DNA of 64,000 nt from Flavobacteriaceae bacterium (GTDB lineage: Bacteria > Bacteroidota > Bacteroidia > Flavobacteriales > Flavobacteriaceae), in assembly GCA_022425945.1 (NCBI GenBank), contig JAKMEK010000056.1:1-64000 (forward strand), written 5' to 3'. Under the pieces are notes generated by a model. That model ran no database searches and was not told where the DNA came from. It was given only the letters and a program-made list of their open reading frames with translations. Below, one piece after another: positions 10,836-21,936 of the stretch (position 1 is its first letter; every line of letters starts with the position of its first letter). The translations under genes and the position numbers were made by a program.

Positions 10836-11087
10836 TTATTTATACTTTGATTTTAGGTAAATAACCAACAGCAAAAGTAATGCCGTAACGATATTTGCGA
10901 CAATAATGGGTGGACTTTTGATCAGAATACCATAGACTCCCCACATACACACACCGGTCAACATGACCAAATACATAACCAATGAGACGTCTTTTCCCGA
11001 TTTCATTTTCCAAATTTTATACACCTGGGGCACAAAAGCTGAAGTGGTCAAAATGGCAGCAATAAATCCGATAATATCTAAATACAT
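10836..11087 (-). CDS. SemiSWEET-type transporter (83 aa)
   Basis: Three TMs with 'AFVPQVYKIWKMKSGKDVSLVMY' (PQ-loop/MtN3 motif). Confidence 0.85.
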   Translation of the reverse strand: MYLDIIGFIAAILTTSAFVPQVYKIWKMKSGKDVSLVMYLVMLTGVCMWGVYGILIKSPPIIVANIVTALLLLLVIYLKSKYK

Positions 11088-13903
11088 TAACCCACTATAT
11101 TGATTATTTTTCCTGGGACAACAATCACCTTCTTGGGTGTTCTTCCTTGCAATTGTTCCTGAGTTTGCTCGTCTGCTAAAATAATTTTTTCTATTTCTTT
11201 TGCAGAAAGGTCTAAGGCTAATTCACGTGTAAATCGCATCTTTCCATTAAAAGAAATAGGGTAGTTCTTGGTGCTTTCCACTAAAAACTTTTCGTCGAAA
11301 ACAGGAAAATCAACCTGACTAATTGACCCTTTGTGTCCCAATAGGGACCACAACTCTTCAGCGATATGTGGCGCAAAAGGAGATAACAAAATCGTGAAAG
11401 GCTCTAGAATTGCGCGCTGATTACATTTTTGAGCTGATAATTCATTGACACATATCATGAATGCACTGATACAGGTATTGAAGGAAAAATTCTCAATATC
11501 CTCGGTGACTTTTTTAATGGTTTGGTGCAATGTCTTAAGGGATTCTGGCGATGGATTCTCCTCGCTAACAAAGAGCTCGTTGGCAGGAAGGAATAATTTC
11601 CAAGTCTTTTTTAGAAAGGAATACACCCCTGACATACCTGCAGTATTCCATGGCTTTGCCTGTTCAATGGGCCCCAAAAACATTTCGTACATCCGAAGGG
11701 TATCTGCACCAAAATCTTCACATATTTGGTCCGGATTTACCACATTATATTTTGATTTAGACATCTTTTCTACCTCTCTTCCCACATTGTACACCTCAGC
11801 TTCCAATACAAAAGATGCTTCGCTGAACTGTGGCTGCCATTTCTTCAGGGCCTCACAATCGAGTTCATTAGATGCATTAACCAAAGAAACATCTACACGG
11901 ATAGGTTCAACTTCTTCTCCATCAATCAAGCCTTTAGAAAGGTACTGCTGGGTGCCTTTTTTTCGGTATACAAAAGCCGATGAACCCAATATCATCCCTT
12001 GATTAATCAATTTTTTGGCATATTCTTCCACTGGCAAATGACCTTGGTCAAATAAAAACTTTTGCCAGAAACGCGAGTACAACAAGTGGCCTGTAGCGTG
12101 TTCGCTTCCACCCAAATACAAATCAACATCCTGCCAATAGGCTGCGGCTTCTTTTGAGACAAAACTATCCGCATTGGTCGCATCCATATAGCGGTAAAAA
12201 TACCAAGAGCTTCCTGCCCAACCCGGCATGGTGTTCATTTCGAGCGGAAAGATAATTTCTTGATCAATTAAATCATTGGAAACAACTTTTTCTTTTTGTG
12301 TATCCCAAGCCCATTCGGTGGCATTTCCTAGCGGTGGTGCGCCATCTGCAGTGGGCAAATAATTCTCTACCTTGGGCAATTCCAACGGCAAATGTTTTTC
12401 TTCTAGGGGCACTGGGAGGCCATTTTTGTAATACATAGGTATAGGCTCTCCCCAATAGCGCTGACGGCTAAAAATCGCATCTCTTAATCGGTAATTAATC
12501 GTCCCTTCACCCGTTTGCGTTTTCTCTAGGTGAGCAATAACAGTGGTCATCGCTTCGGTGTACTCCAACCCGTTTAAAAAACCTGAATCCTGGAGTTTCA
12601 CCCCAGCATTTTTATCACTGTAAGCCTCTTCAGAAATATCGGTATCGGCAAAAATATTCTTTATGGGAATAGCAAAGTGTTTGGCAAAAGCATAGTCACG
12701 TTGATCCCCGCAAGGAACGGCCATTACAGCTCCCGTTCCATAACCTGCCAACACATAATCACCAATCCAAATAGGAATGCGTTCTTGTGTCAAAGGATGA
12801 ATGGCATAAGCACCTGTAAAGACTCCGCTGATGGTTTTAACATCTGCCATTCGATCGCGCTCTGTTCGTTGGGTAGTGCGTTCAATATAAGCATCAACCG
12901 CCTCTTTTTGCTCTGGGGTTGTAATTTCCTGTACCAAGTCCAACTCAGGTGCGAGGGTCATAAAGGTCACCCCGAAAAGTGTGTCGGGACGTGTGGTAAA
13001 AACCTCAAGGGAAGTCCCGTGATTTTCGACGGGAAAACGCACCAAAGCTCCTACTGATTTTCCAATCCAATTGCGTTGCATTTCTTTCAATGACTCTGGC
13101 CAGTCAATGGTTTCTAAACCTTGTAATAAACGCTCAGCATAGGCACCAATGCGCATGCTCCATTGCTTCATTTTCTTTTTGGTAACCGGAAACCCTCCTC
13201 GTTCTGAAACCCCGTTGACAATTTCGTCATTCGCCAAAACAGTACCCAATTCGGCACACCAGTTGACTTCTGTTTCAGAAATATAGGTCAATCGATAATC
13301 CAACAAAATAAGTTGTTGTTGCTCTTCCGAAAAAGAATTCCAATCTTTTGCTGTGAACGCTGCAGTTGAGGTTGCACATTCTGCCTGCACATTTAAATTC
13401 CCTTCTTGCTCAAAAACAGTAATAAGGTCAGTAATTAGTTTTGCCTTGTCTTCGTTCTTGTCGTAATAGGAATGGAAAAGTTGCAAGAAAATCCACTGTG
13501 TCCAGCGGTAAAAATTTGGATCTGAAGTGCGTACTTCTCTACTCCAATCAAATGAAAAACCAAGTCGATCGAGCTGTTCGCGATAGCGAGCAATGTTTGT
13601 TCTTGTAGTGAGCTCAGGGTGTTGACCCGTTTGGATAGCGTATTGTTCTGCGGGTAAACCAAAAGAATCATAGCCTTGGGGATGTAATACATTAAAGCCT
13701 GTATGACGTTTATAGCGTGCGTAAATATCACTTGCAATATATCCGAGAGGGTGGCCAACATGTAAGCCTGCCCCAGACGGATAAGGAAACATATCTAAGA
13801 TATAATACTTCGGTTTATCGGAAGAATTGGATGCTTGAAAGGTCTTGCTTTCGGCCCAATTTTGCTGCCATTTCTGTTCTATTTCTTGGAAATTGTAACC
13901 CAC
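11087..13903 (-). CDS. leuS: Leucyl-tRNA synthetase
   Basis: 'FPYPSGAGLHVGHPLGY' (HIGH), 'VEKMSKSKYNVVNPD' (KMSKS), CP1 editing region. Confidence 0.97.
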   Translation of the reverse strand: MGYNFQEIEQKWQQNWAESKTFQASNSSDKPKYYILDMFPYPSGAGLHVGHPLGYIASDIYARYKRHTGFNVLHPQGYDSFGLPAEQYAIQTGQHPELTTRTNIARYREQLDRLGFSFDWSREVRTSDPNFYRWTQWIFLQLFHSYYDKNEDKAKLITDLITVFEQEGNLNVQAECATSTAAFTAKDWNSFSEEQQQLILLDYRLTYISETEVNWCAELGTVLANDEIVNGVSERGGFPVTKKKMKQWSMRIGAYAERLLQGLETIDWPESLKEMQRNWIGKSVGALVRFPVENHGTSLEVFTTRPDTLFGVTFMTLAPELDLVQEITTPEQKEAVDAYIERTTQRTERDRMADVKTISGVFTGAYAIHPLTQERIPIWIGDYVLAGYGTGAVMAVPCGDQRDYAFAKHFAIPIKNIFADTDISEEAYSDKNAGVKLQDSGFLNGLEYTEAMTTVIAHLEKTQTGEGTINYRLRDAIFSRQRYWGEPIPMYYKNGLPVPLEEKHLPLELPKVENYLPTADGAPPLGNATEWAWDTQKEKVVSNDLIDQEIIFPLEMNTMPGWAGSSWYFYRYMDATNADSFVSKEAAAYWQDVDLYLGGSEHATGHLLYSRFWQKFLFDQGHLPVEEYAKKLINQGMILGSSAFVYRKKGTQQYLSKGLIDGEEVEPIRVDVSLVNASNELDCEALKKWQPQFSEASFVLEAEVYNVGREVEKMSKSKYNVVNPDQICEDFGADTLRMYEMFLGPIEQAKPWNTAGMSGVYSFLKKTWKLFLPANELFVSEENPSPESLKTLHQTIKKVTEDIENFSFNTCISAFMICVNELSAQKCNQRAILEPFTILLSPFAPHIAEELWSLLGHKGSISQVDFPVFDEKFLVESTKNYPISFNGKMRFTRELALDLSAKEIEKIILADEQTQEQLQGRTPKKVIVVPGKIINIVG

Positions 13904-14028
13904 GAGAATTATTTTTATAACCCTACAAAAGTAGCGTTAATGGGGGAAAGGAAAAAGTTTATCCAAGGCAAGAATACATTTTGGCCTGCGTTTTGTAATT
14001 TTACTGTCAAAGCATAGACCACTAACCC

Positions 14029-14901
14029 ATGAAATCTAGAGATTCCTATCAAAAAAGACGCCTTATTTCTTCTTACTTTTCGGTGGTCATTAGCATTAGT
14101 CTAGTGCTCTTCATGGTTGGGGTGCTGGGCATGTTGCTGCTGAATTCTAAAAAAGTGGCTGATCATTTTAAAGAACAAATTGCATTCACCATCTACATCA
14201 ACGACAGCGCTAAACCAATTGAAATTAAGCAACTTCAGAAAAGTTTAAGCCTTCGAAAAGAAACCAAGCACGCTCGTTTTGTCTCTAAAGAGGACGCAGC
14301 CGAAAGCCATGCCAATGATATTGGAGAAGATTTTATGGAGTTTTTGGGATACAACCCCCTGCTCAGTTCCATCGACGTTTATTTTCGTTCCGAATTTGTT
14401 TCTCCTGCTTTTTTGGCAGAACTCAAAGAAAATTTCGAGGCAAAATCCTATGTCAGTGAGGTGATTTATGATCAACCCTTACTCGAAATTCTGGATGAAA
14501 ACATAAAAAAAATCACCCAAGGAATCATTGGTTTAAGTGGTGTGTTCATCCTCATCGCTGTTTTGTTGATCAACAGCTCAATTCGCCTCTCGGTATACTC
14601 AAAAAGACTCATCATAAAAACAATGCAGTTGGTCGGAGCAACCAAACGCTTTATAAGAAGGCCTTTTATATGGAAACACCTGCAACTAGGTGTTTTGGGA
14701 GCAGGTCTGGCATCGGCTGGTTTAGGCTACTTGCTCTATGAATTAAACCTGCGTTTTCCTGAATTGAATCTATTAAGCAATCCAATGGAGCCGGCACTTA
14801 TTTTTGGGCTTGTACTTTTTATGGGTATTTTCATCACTGGAACCTGCACATTTTTTGCTACCCAACGTTTTTTAAACCTAACCACAGATGCCGTAAATTA
14901 A
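14029..14901 (+). CDS. ftsX: Cell division protein FtsX (permease-like)
   Basis: FtsX-like extracellular domain and C-terminal 'MQLVGATKRFIRRPFIWKHLQLGVLGAG'. Confidence 0.9.
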   Translation: MKSRDSYQKRRLISSYFSVVISISLVLFMVGVLGMLLLNSKKVADHFKEQIAFTIYINDSAKPIEIKQLQKSLSLRKETKHARFVSKEDAAESHANDIGEDFMEFLGYNPLLSSIDVYFRSEFVSPAFLAELKENFEAKSYVSEVIYDQPLLEILDENIKKITQGIIGLSGVFILIAVLLINSSIRLSVYSKRLIIKTMQLVGATKRFIRRPFIWKHLQLGVLGAGLASAGLGYLLYELNLRFPELNLLSNPMEPALIFGLVLFMGIFITGTCTFFATQRFLNLTTDAVN

Positions 14902-14907
14902 CCATCC

Positions 14908-15153
14908 ATGAAAAAGATTCCTTCATCTCAAAAACAGTTTTTATTTCAGTCCGGCAACTATCGAATGCTACTGATTGCAATAGCAGTAATTGCCCTAGGA
15001 TTTATTTTAATGGCTGGAGGTGGAAGTGACGATCCAACTGTTTTCAATCCAGAAATGTTTAACTTCAGAAGAATCCGTTTAGCACCAACACTCGTTTTAA
15101 TTGGTTTTGGTTTGGCAGCCTACTCCATTCTAATCAATGGAAATAAAAAATGA
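14908..15153 (+). CDS. DUF3098 family protein
   Basis: 81-aa two-TM protein 'FILMAGGGSDDPTVFNPEMFNFRRIRLAPTLVLIGF' between ftsX and uppP. Confidence 0.8.
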   Translation: MKKIPSSQKQFLFQSGNYRMLLIAIAVIALGFILMAGGGSDDPTVFNPEMFNFRRIRLAPTLVLIGFGLAAYSILINGNKK

Positions 15154-15941
15154 ATGAATTAACTGCCTTACTTTTAGGAATTGTTCAAGGACTTACTGAA
15201 TTCTTACCCGTTTCTTCTAGTGGACATTTAGAACTTGTCAAAGCTTTAACGAGTGTACAAAATCTTCCACAAGAAAGCCTATTGTTTACCATCATTTTAC
15301 ACGGAGCAACCGCATTGAGCACCATTGTAGTCTTCCGGAAAGACATTGGGGAAATCATAAAAGATCTCCTCAGCTTCCAAGCCAATGCATCATTCTATTT
15401 TTCAATATATATCCTAATCTCAATGGTTCCTGCGGCAATGGTTGGTTTGTTTTTAGAAGAAGTGATCAGTACTTTGTTTAATCAAAACATCCTCCTTGTA
15501 GGAGCAATGCTTTTACTTACTGGCGGACTCTTATTTTTGGCCGATCGTGCCAAAGCAAGCGCTAAGAATATTACTGCATCATCAGCCATCACCATTGGAC
15601 TGCTTCAGGCGGTAGCCATATTACCCGGTATATCGAGAAGCGGAGCCACCATTGCCACGGCCGTTTTATTGGGAATTGACAAAGAAAAAGCGGCTAGATT
15701 TTCCTTTTTAATGGTCATCCCACTGATTTTTGGAAGCATGGCCAAAAGCTTAATGGATGCGGACAACATAAATCTTGAAGATTCTTTCTTTCCAATGTTC
15801 ATTGGATTTGTAGGCGCATTCATCACTGGAATTATTGCCTGTAAATGGATGATAGCCATTGTTAAAAAAGCGCAACTCACCTACTTTAGCTACTACTGTT
15901 TCATCGTGGGATTATCCGCCATTGTTTTACATTTACTATGA
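15150..15941 (+). CDS. uppP: Undecaprenyl-diphosphate phosphatase
   Basis: 'LGIVQGLTEFLPVSSSGHLEL' and 'PGISRSGATIATAVLLGIDKEKAARFSFL'. Confidence 0.96.
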   Translation: MNELTALLLGIVQGLTEFLPVSSSGHLELVKALTSVQNLPQESLLFTIILHGATALSTIVVFRKDIGEIIKDLLSFQANASFYFSIYILISMVPAAMVGLFLEEVISTLFNQNILLVGAMLLLTGGLLFLADRAKASAKNITASSAITIGLLQAVAILPGISRSGATIATAVLLGIDKEKAARFSFLMVIPLIFGSMAKSLMDADNINLEDSFFPMFIGFVGAFITGIIACKWMIAIVKKAQLTYFSYYCFIVGLSAIVLHLL

Positions 15942-16666
15942 TTTTCACCAAAGAAGCTTTTTTAGCTGGACAAGTTATTCTGATCAACAAACCACTGCAC
16001 TGGACCTCCTTTCAAGTGGTCAACAAAGTGCGATGGTTGATTCGACAAAAATTCAATATCAAGAAAATAAAGGTAGGACATGCGGGCACTTTAGACCCTT
16101 TAGCTACTGGATTATTGATCATATGCTCTGGAAAAATGACCAAAGAGATTGATCGCTTTCAAGGGCAAGAAAAAGAATACAGTGGTCGTTTATTGTTGGG
16201 GGCAACCACTCCTTCATTTGATCTTGAAACGGAAATAGACCATGAATTCCCAACGCAACACATCACAAAAGAGCTTATTGAAGAAGCACGGAAAAAATTT
16301 GTGGGAACCATTCAACAACAACCCCCTGTTTTTTCTGCACTAAAAAAAGATGGAAAACGTCTCTACAACTATGCGCGCGAGGGTGAGGCTGTTGAAATTC
16401 CTAGTAGAGAAGTATCCATTTCTAGCTTAACATTAGACTCCACAGATTTTCCATCAATTAAGTTTGTTAGCAGCTGTAGCAAAGGGACCTATATTCGTTC
16501 TTTGGCAAATGACCTCGGAAAGGCACTACAAAGCGGAGCACACCTAACCGATTTATGCAGAGAGAGAATTGGGGAATTCCATCTAGATCAAGCCATTTCG
16601 ATTGAAACATTCGAAGAGCAATTGAACAATGCAGAAGAAGATATTTCGGCAAAAACAGATTCTTAA
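15938..16666 (+). CDS. truB: tRNA pseudouridine(55) synthase
   Basis: '[17 protein letters not shown]', '[25 protein letters not shown]', '[17 protein letters not shown]'. Confidence 0.96.
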   Translation: MIFTKEAFLAGQVILINKPLHWTSFQVVNKVRWLIRQKFNIKKIKVGHAGTLDPLATGLLIICSGKMTKEIDRFQGQEKEYSGRLLLGATTPSFDLETEIDHEFPTQHITKELIEEARKKFVGTIQQQPPVFSALKKDGKRLYNYAREGEAVEIPSREVSISSLTLDSTDFPSIKFVSSCSKGTYIRSLANDLGKALQSGAHLTDLCRERIGEFHLDQAISIETFEEQLNNAEEDISAKTDS

Positions 16667-16718
16667 TGTACAATCATCATCTCCCATTATTCCTTATATT
16701 TGTGGGAACAGAACAATT

Positions 16719-17423
16719 ATGAAATACAATCGTATACTACTAAAATTAAGCGGTGAAGCTTTAATGGGATCCAATTCCTATGGGATTGATCCAAAACGCA
16801 TAAACGAATATGCGGAAGAAATTAAACTCCTACATGCCAAGGGGGTAGAAATTGCGATTGTTATTGGTGGTGGAAACATTTTTCGTGGTATGGCTGGCTC
16901 TAACGACGGTGTTGATCGTGTTCAGGCCGACTACATGGGCATGTTAGCAACAGTGATGAATGGTTTAGCACTTCAAAGTGCCCTAGAAAATGTTGACGTT
17001 CCTACTCGTTTACAAACGGCATTAAAAATTGAAGCAGTAGCTGAACCTTATATCAAAAGAAAAGCAACACGTCATTTGGAAAAAAAGCGGATTGTTATCT
17101 TCAGTGCTGGAACTGGAAACCCTTTTTTCACTACTGACTCAGCTGCAGTATTACGCGCCATTGAAATTGATGCAGATGTTATTCTAAAAGGTACACGTGT
17201 AGACGGAATTTATACGGAAGATCCTGAAAAAAATAAAGAGGCCATCAAATTCGACACCCTCTCATTTGAAGAGGTATTAAAACGAGGATTGAAAGTAATG
17301 GACACGACTGCTTTTACCCTAAGTCAAGAAAACAAACTTCCCATCATAGTATTTGATATGAACACCAAAGGCAATTTGAGTAAGGTTGTCAATGGTGAAA
17401 ATATTGGTACACGTGTAGATTAA
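16719..17423 (+). CDS. pyrH: UMP kinase
   Basis: '[15 protein letters not shown]', 'GGGNIFRG', '[19 protein letters not shown]'; start at ATG 16719. Confidence 0.97.
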   Translation: MKYNRILLKLSGEALMGSNSYGIDPKRINEYAEEIKLLHAKGVEIAIVIGGGNIFRGMAGSNDGVDRVQADYMGMLATVMNGLALQSALENVDVPTRLQTALKIEAVAEPYIKRKATRHLEKKRIVIFSAGTGNPFFTTDSAAVLRAIEIDADVILKGTRVDGIYTEDPEKNKEAIKFDTLSFEEVLKRGLKVMDTTAFTLSQENKLPIIVFDMNTKGNLSKVVNGENIGTRVD

Positions 17424-17434
17424 ATCGCTTAAGA

Positions 17435-17989
17435 ATGAACGAAGAATTACAATTTATCCTAGACAGTACGAAAGAGAGCATGAGTGCTGCACTTGCACAT
17501 TTAGAGAACGAATTATTAAATATTCGCGCAGGAAAAGCCAACCCTGTAATGTTAAAAAGTGTGATGGTCGATTATTACGGTACCCAAACGCCACTAAATC
17601 AAGTGGCCAACGTCAACACTCCAGACGGAAGAACATTGACTATTCAACCATGGGAAAAAGCCATGTTGACCGAAATTGAAAAAGGAATCATGATTGCCAA
17701 CATTGGTTTCAACCCCATGAACAATGGCGAAAGCATCATCATAAATGTTCCACCTTTAACTGAAGAGCGCCGTAGAGACCTCGCGAAAATGGCTAAAGTA
17801 GAGGCCGAGAATGCCAAAGTAAGTGTTCGAAGTGCACGTAAAGAAGCTAATCAGGAAATCAAGAAAAGTGAAAGCTCAGAAGACGAGCAAAAAAATTGCG
17901 AAATAGACGTTCAGTCTTCAACCGACAACTTCATCCAAAAAATCGACAGTATCCTTGCTGTTAAGGAGAAAGAAATCATGACGGTATAA
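17435..17989 (+). CDS. frr: Ribosome recycling factor
   Basis: 'LLNIRAGKANPVMLKSVMVDYYGTQTPLNQVANV', 'PPLTEERRRDLAKMAK'. Confidence 0.97.
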   Translation: MNEELQFILDSTKESMSAALAHLENELLNIRAGKANPVMLKSVMVDYYGTQTPLNQVANVNTPDGRTLTIQPWEKAMLTEIEKGIMIANIGFNPMNNGESIIINVPPLTEERRRDLAKMAKVEAENAKVSVRSARKEANQEIKKSESSEDEQKNCEIDVQSSTDNFIQKIDSILAVKEKEIMTV

Positions 17990-18014
17990 ACGTTTTCATG
18001 GGCAAAACCGAGCA

Positions 18015-20423
18015 ATGATAAGAAAAAATAAAAGGAGTTTTTGGGAGAGAGTTGCTCGTCTAATCCTACGCAATCGTTTTGCAATGATCCTTGCATTGAT
18101 TGGGGTAACAGCTTTTTGGGTATCGCAATGGCAACATATGCGTTTCACCTTTTCGGAAGCCAACCTCCTGCCAGACAATCACCCTCAAAATATACAATAC
18201 AACGACTTTCTGTCTGTATTTGGTGAAGAGGGAAGTGTTTTGCTTATCGCCACCAAAGATCCTTCCTTATTTTCAGCACAAAAACTAAACGCTTGGAAAC
18301 AATTGAGTGAACAACTCAATGCCTTTGATGAGATCGATGCTGTACTGTCAATAGACAATGTGAAAGAGCTCGTCAAAAACAAGCAAAAGAAAAAATTTGA
18401 ATTAACTCCCCTACTCGATGACATTCCCTCGGACAGTAGTGCGTTTGTAGCGTTCAAACAAAAGCTGTTTTCTGATCTGCCATTCTATCAAAATCTACTC
18501 TTTAATAAGGACACTGGAACTGTTCGCATGGCAGTCTACATGAATCAAGAGGTTGTTAACAGCGCTGCTAGAAAAGATTTTGTCTTCAACACCTTCATAC
18601 CCCTCATCGACGCATTTGAGAAAGATACTGGGATGAAAATTCACCGCTCGGGCATGCCTTACATCCGAACCTTGAATGCCCAAAATATTGTAGATGAAAT
18701 TGGCTTGTTTGTCTTTGCTGCAATGGCTGTCACCTCCTTGATTTTCTTTTTATTTTTTCGATCAATCCGTGCCACCTTCATATCCATGGTTGTGGTATTA
18801 ATTGGCGTATCCTGGGCATTGGGAACCCTTGGATTATTGGGCTATGAAATCACTGTGCTTACTGCATTGATACCACCACTGATCATCGTGATTGGTATTC
18901 CGAATTGTATATTTCTAATCAACAAATACCAACAAGAAGTTGCTAAACACGGAAATCAAATAAAGTCGTTGCGCCAAGTCATTGTAAAGATTGGGAATGC
19001 CACTTTGATGACCAATTTAACAACAGCTTCGGGCTTTGCTACCTTTATTTTAACCAACAGCAAACTACTTAAAGAGTTTGGTGTTGTTGCCTCGTTAAAT
19101 GTTATTGGAATATTTATCCTCTCCCTTCTTGTAATTCCTATCGCATATAGCTTTATGCCCCTTCCCAATAAAAAACACCTGAATCACTTGAACAACAAAA
19201 GTATTGATCGCTTTGTGAAATGGATGGAAAATAATGTACGACACAAGCGTATCAATACCTACATCATTTCTGTCATTACACTAATCATCAGTATCATTGG
19301 GATTTACACCATCAACATCTCTGGAAGTATATTGGAAGATATGCCCAAAAAGCAAGCCTTCTTTAAAGACATTCTCTTCTTTGACAAAGAGTTTGACGGA
19401 ATTGTTCCACTTGAAATTTTAATCGACACCAAACGCAAAGATGGCGTCTTAAAACTTTCCACGCTTAAGCGCATGGATCGCCTAAATGAAAGTATAGCTC
19501 AGATCCCAGAATTGTCTGCTCCTACGTCAATTGTCAACGCCATGAAGTATGCAAAACAAGCCTACTACAATGGCAATCCAAGTTATTATGCCCTTCCCAG
19601 TGCGCAAGAAAACAACTTTATCCTCTCATATTTTGACCAGTCGGACAAGAGTGAAAATGTGCTGACCAATTACGTAGATGAAACGGGACAATTTGCTCGT
19701 ATGACTACTTATATGACCGACATTGACACCGATAGAATGGAAGCAATCGAAAAAGAATTGGAACGCGAAATCGCCAAGATTTTTCCCGAAGAACGCTACA
19801 CTGTAACACTAACGGGTAAGGCATTGCTTTTCTTAAAAGGAACCAAATATTTAATTAAGAACTTAGTGCTATCCCTTACTCTGGCTATTTTTTTAATTGC
19901 CTTGTTCATGGCCTATATGTTCCGATCATTTAAAATGATCATCATATCATTAATCCCAAACCTACTCCCGCTCCTAATTACGGCTGGAATGATGGGCTTT
20001 TTGGGCATTCCACTCAAACCCTCCACCATCTTGGTGTTTAGCATTGCTTTTGGAATTTCGGTTGATGACACTATACATTTCTTGGCAAAATATCGTCAGG
20101 AATTGATTGATTCTAACTGGAAAATACAACGCTCAGTGTACGCAGCATTGCGTGAAACAGGTGTAAGTATGTTTTATACCTCCATCGTATTGTTTTTTGG
20201 GTTTTCTGTATTTATGATCTCAAACTTTGGCGGTACAGTAGCCCTTGGAGGATTAATCTCCATGACTTTATTATTTGCCATGTTGGCTAACCTAGTACTC
20301 CTCCCTTCTTTGCTTATTTCGCTTAAAGACACTGTTGCGAATGAGGAAGTTTTAAAAGCCCCAAAAATTCAGATAATTGATCCTAAAGAAGATGAAAAAG
20401 CATCGAAAGGAAAAATAAAATAA
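18015..20423 (+). CDS. RND/MMPL superfamily transporter
   Basis: 802 aa, two repeated TM blocks; 'FSIAFGISVDDTIHFLAKY', 'GGTVALGGLISMTLLFAMLANLVLLPSLL'. Confidence 0.88.
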   Translation: MIRKNKRSFWERVARLILRNRFAMILALIGVTAFWVSQWQHMRFTFSEANLLPDNHPQNIQYNDFLSVFGEEGSVLLIATKDPSLFSAQKLNAWKQLSEQLNAFDEIDAVLSIDNVKELVKNKQKKKFELTPLLDDIPSDSSAFVAFKQKLFSDLPFYQNLLFNKDTGTVRMAVYMNQEVVNSAARKDFVFNTFIPLIDAFEKDTGMKIHRSGMPYIRTLNAQNIVDEIGLFVFAAMAVTSLIFFLFFRSIRATFISMVVVLIGVSWALGTLGLLGYEITVLTALIPPLIIVIGIPNCIFLINKYQQEVAKHGNQIKSLRQVIVKIGNATLMTNLTTASGFATFILTNSKLLKEFGVVASLNVIGIFILSLLVIPIAYSFMPLPNKKHLNHLNNKSIDRFVKWMENNVRHKRINTYIISVITLIISIIGIYTINISGSILEDMPKKQAFFKDILFFDKEFDGIVPLEILIDTKRKDGVLKLSTLKRMDRLNESIAQIPELSAPTSIVNAMKYAKQAYYNGNPSYYALPSAQENNFILSYFDQSDKSENVLTNYVDETGQFARMTTYMTDIDTDRMEAIEKELEREIAKIFPEERYTVTLTGKALLFLKGTKYLIKNLVLSLTLAIFLIALFMAYMFRSFKMIIISLIPNLLPLLITAGMMGFLGIPLKPSTILVFSIAFGISVDDTIHFLAKYRQELIDSNWKIQRSVYAALRETGVSMFYTSIVLFFGFSVFMISNFGGTVALGGLISMTLLFAMLANLVLLPSLLISLKDTVANEEVLKAPKIQIIDPKEDEKASKGKIK

Positions 20424-20460
20424 TGACGCGGATAGCTTATATTTGCAACAAATTTTCATC

Positions 20461-21891
20461 ATGTCAGTAAAAATAAAAGCGCTACTAGAAACAGCTCCAG
20501 AAGGCCAACAGGTTACCGTCCAAGGATGGGTAAGAACATTTCGTGCCAACCGATTCATTGCATTAAATGATGGGTCAACCTTGGGTAATTTACAATGTGT
20601 CGTTGATTTTGAAGATTTTGATGAAACTTTGCTTAAAGACGTTACAACTGGCTCAGCGCTTAAAATAAGTGGACGTTATGTTGAAAGTCAAGGAAAAGGG
20701 CAAACAGCTGATATTCAAGTTGAGGATCTATTAATATATGGAACTGCTGACCCAGAAAGCTATCCAATACAACCCAAGAAACACAGCTTTGAGTTTCTTC
20801 GCGAGAAAGCCCATTTACGTGTTCGAACAGCAACCTTTAGCGCAGTAATGCGGGTACGTGCAGCCTTAGCCTATGGTGTGCATAAATTCTTTAGAGAAGA
20901 AGGCTTTCACTATGTAAACACCCCTATCATCACGGGAAGTGATGCAGAGGGAGCGGGAGAAATGTTCCGTGTAAGTGCATTGGATACGAAAAATCCACCT
21001 TTGGATGAAAATGGAAATGTAGATGTTTCCCAAGACTTTTTCGGAAAAGAGACACATCTTACGGTATCAGGACAGTTAGAAGCAGAAACGTACGCAATGG
21101 GACTTGGAGAGGTCTATACATTTGGCCCTACTTTTCGTGCCGAAAACTCAAACACCACACGTCACCTTGCTGAGTTTTGGATGATTGAACCTGAAATGGC
21201 TTTTTTTGATCTTAATGACAACATGGATTTGGCTGAAAAATTCATCAAAAGCGTATTGACATATGCCCTTGATAATTGCAAAGAAGATCTTGCTTTTTTA
21301 GATGAACGCTATGCAAAAGAAGAAAACAGCAAACCCAAAGCAGAACGATCGGAAATGGGGCTCTTGGAAAAGATTCAGTTCATCGTTGAAAATGACTTCA
21401 AACGCGTCAGCTATACCGAAGCCATCGACATTCTTCGAAACTGCAAACCCAATAAAAAGAAAAAATTCAAGTACCTCATAGAAGAATGGGGTGCAGATTT
21501 ACAAAGTGAACACGAGCGTTATTTGGTTGAAAAACACTTTAAAACACCTGTGATTTTATTTGATTATCCTGCAAAGATCAAAGCTTTCTATATGCGCATG
21601 AACGAGGATGGTAAAACAGTTCGGGCCATGGATATACTATTTCCTGGAATTGGAGAAATGGTAGGAGGATCACAAAGAGAAGAACGTCTCGATGTTTTGC
21701 AAGAAAGAATAAAAGCAATGGGAATCGATGAAGAAGAACTTTGGTGGTACCTCGATCTTAGAAAATTTGGATCAGCACCACATAGTGGCTTTGGATTAGG
21801 TTTTGAGCGGTTGGTCCTTTTTGCCACTGGAATGGGGAATATTCGCGATGTAATTCCGTTTCCACGCACCCCGCAGAATGCTTCTTTCTAA
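20461..21891 (+). CDS. asnS: Asparaginyl-tRNA synthetase
   Basis: Class II aaRS motifs: 'FRAENSNTTRHLAEFWMIEPEMAF', 'PHSGFGLGFERLVLFATGMGNIRDVIPFPRTP'; start ATG 20461. Confidence 0.96.
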   Translation: MSVKIKALLETAPEGQQVTVQGWVRTFRANRFIALNDGSTLGNLQCVVDFEDFDETLLKDVTTGSALKISGRYVESQGKGQTADIQVEDLLIYGTADPESYPIQPKKHSFEFLREKAHLRVRTATFSAVMRVRAALAYGVHKFFREEGFHYVNTPIITGSDAEGAGEMFRVSALDTKNPPLDENGNVDVSQDFFGKETHLTVSGQLEAETYAMGLGEVYTFGPTFRAENSNTTRHLAEFWMIEPEMAFFDLNDNMDLAEKFIKSVLTYALDNCKEDLAFLDERYAKEENSKPKAERSEMGLLEKIQFIVENDFKRVSYTEAIDILRNCKPNKKKKFKYLIEEWGADLQSEHERYLVEKHFKTPVILFDYPAKIKAFYMRMNEDGKTVRAMDILFPGIGEMVGGSQREERLDVLQERIKAMGIDEEELWWYLDLRKFGSAPHSGFGLGFERLVLFATGMGNIRDVIPFPRTPQNASF

Positions 21892-21907
21892 ATTTTTGAG
21901 AAGTTTT

Positions 21908-21925
21908 TCTTATCTTTAGATAAGA
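21908..21925. promoter_or_regulatory. Perfect palindrome TCTTATC-TTTA-GATAAGA upstream of rpoN
   Basis: 7-bp inverted repeat with 4-nt spacer; contains the box TATCTTTA (21911-21918). Confidence 0.5.
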
Positions 21926-21936
21926 CTCCCCTTATT

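Noticed and set aside
11445-12002. 185-aa plus-strand ORF
   Set aside because: Fully antisense to leuS, no recognisable motif; a shadow ORF.
12677-13057. 126-aa plus-strand ORF
   Set aside because: Antisense to the leuS editing region; composition typical of a reverse-complement frame.
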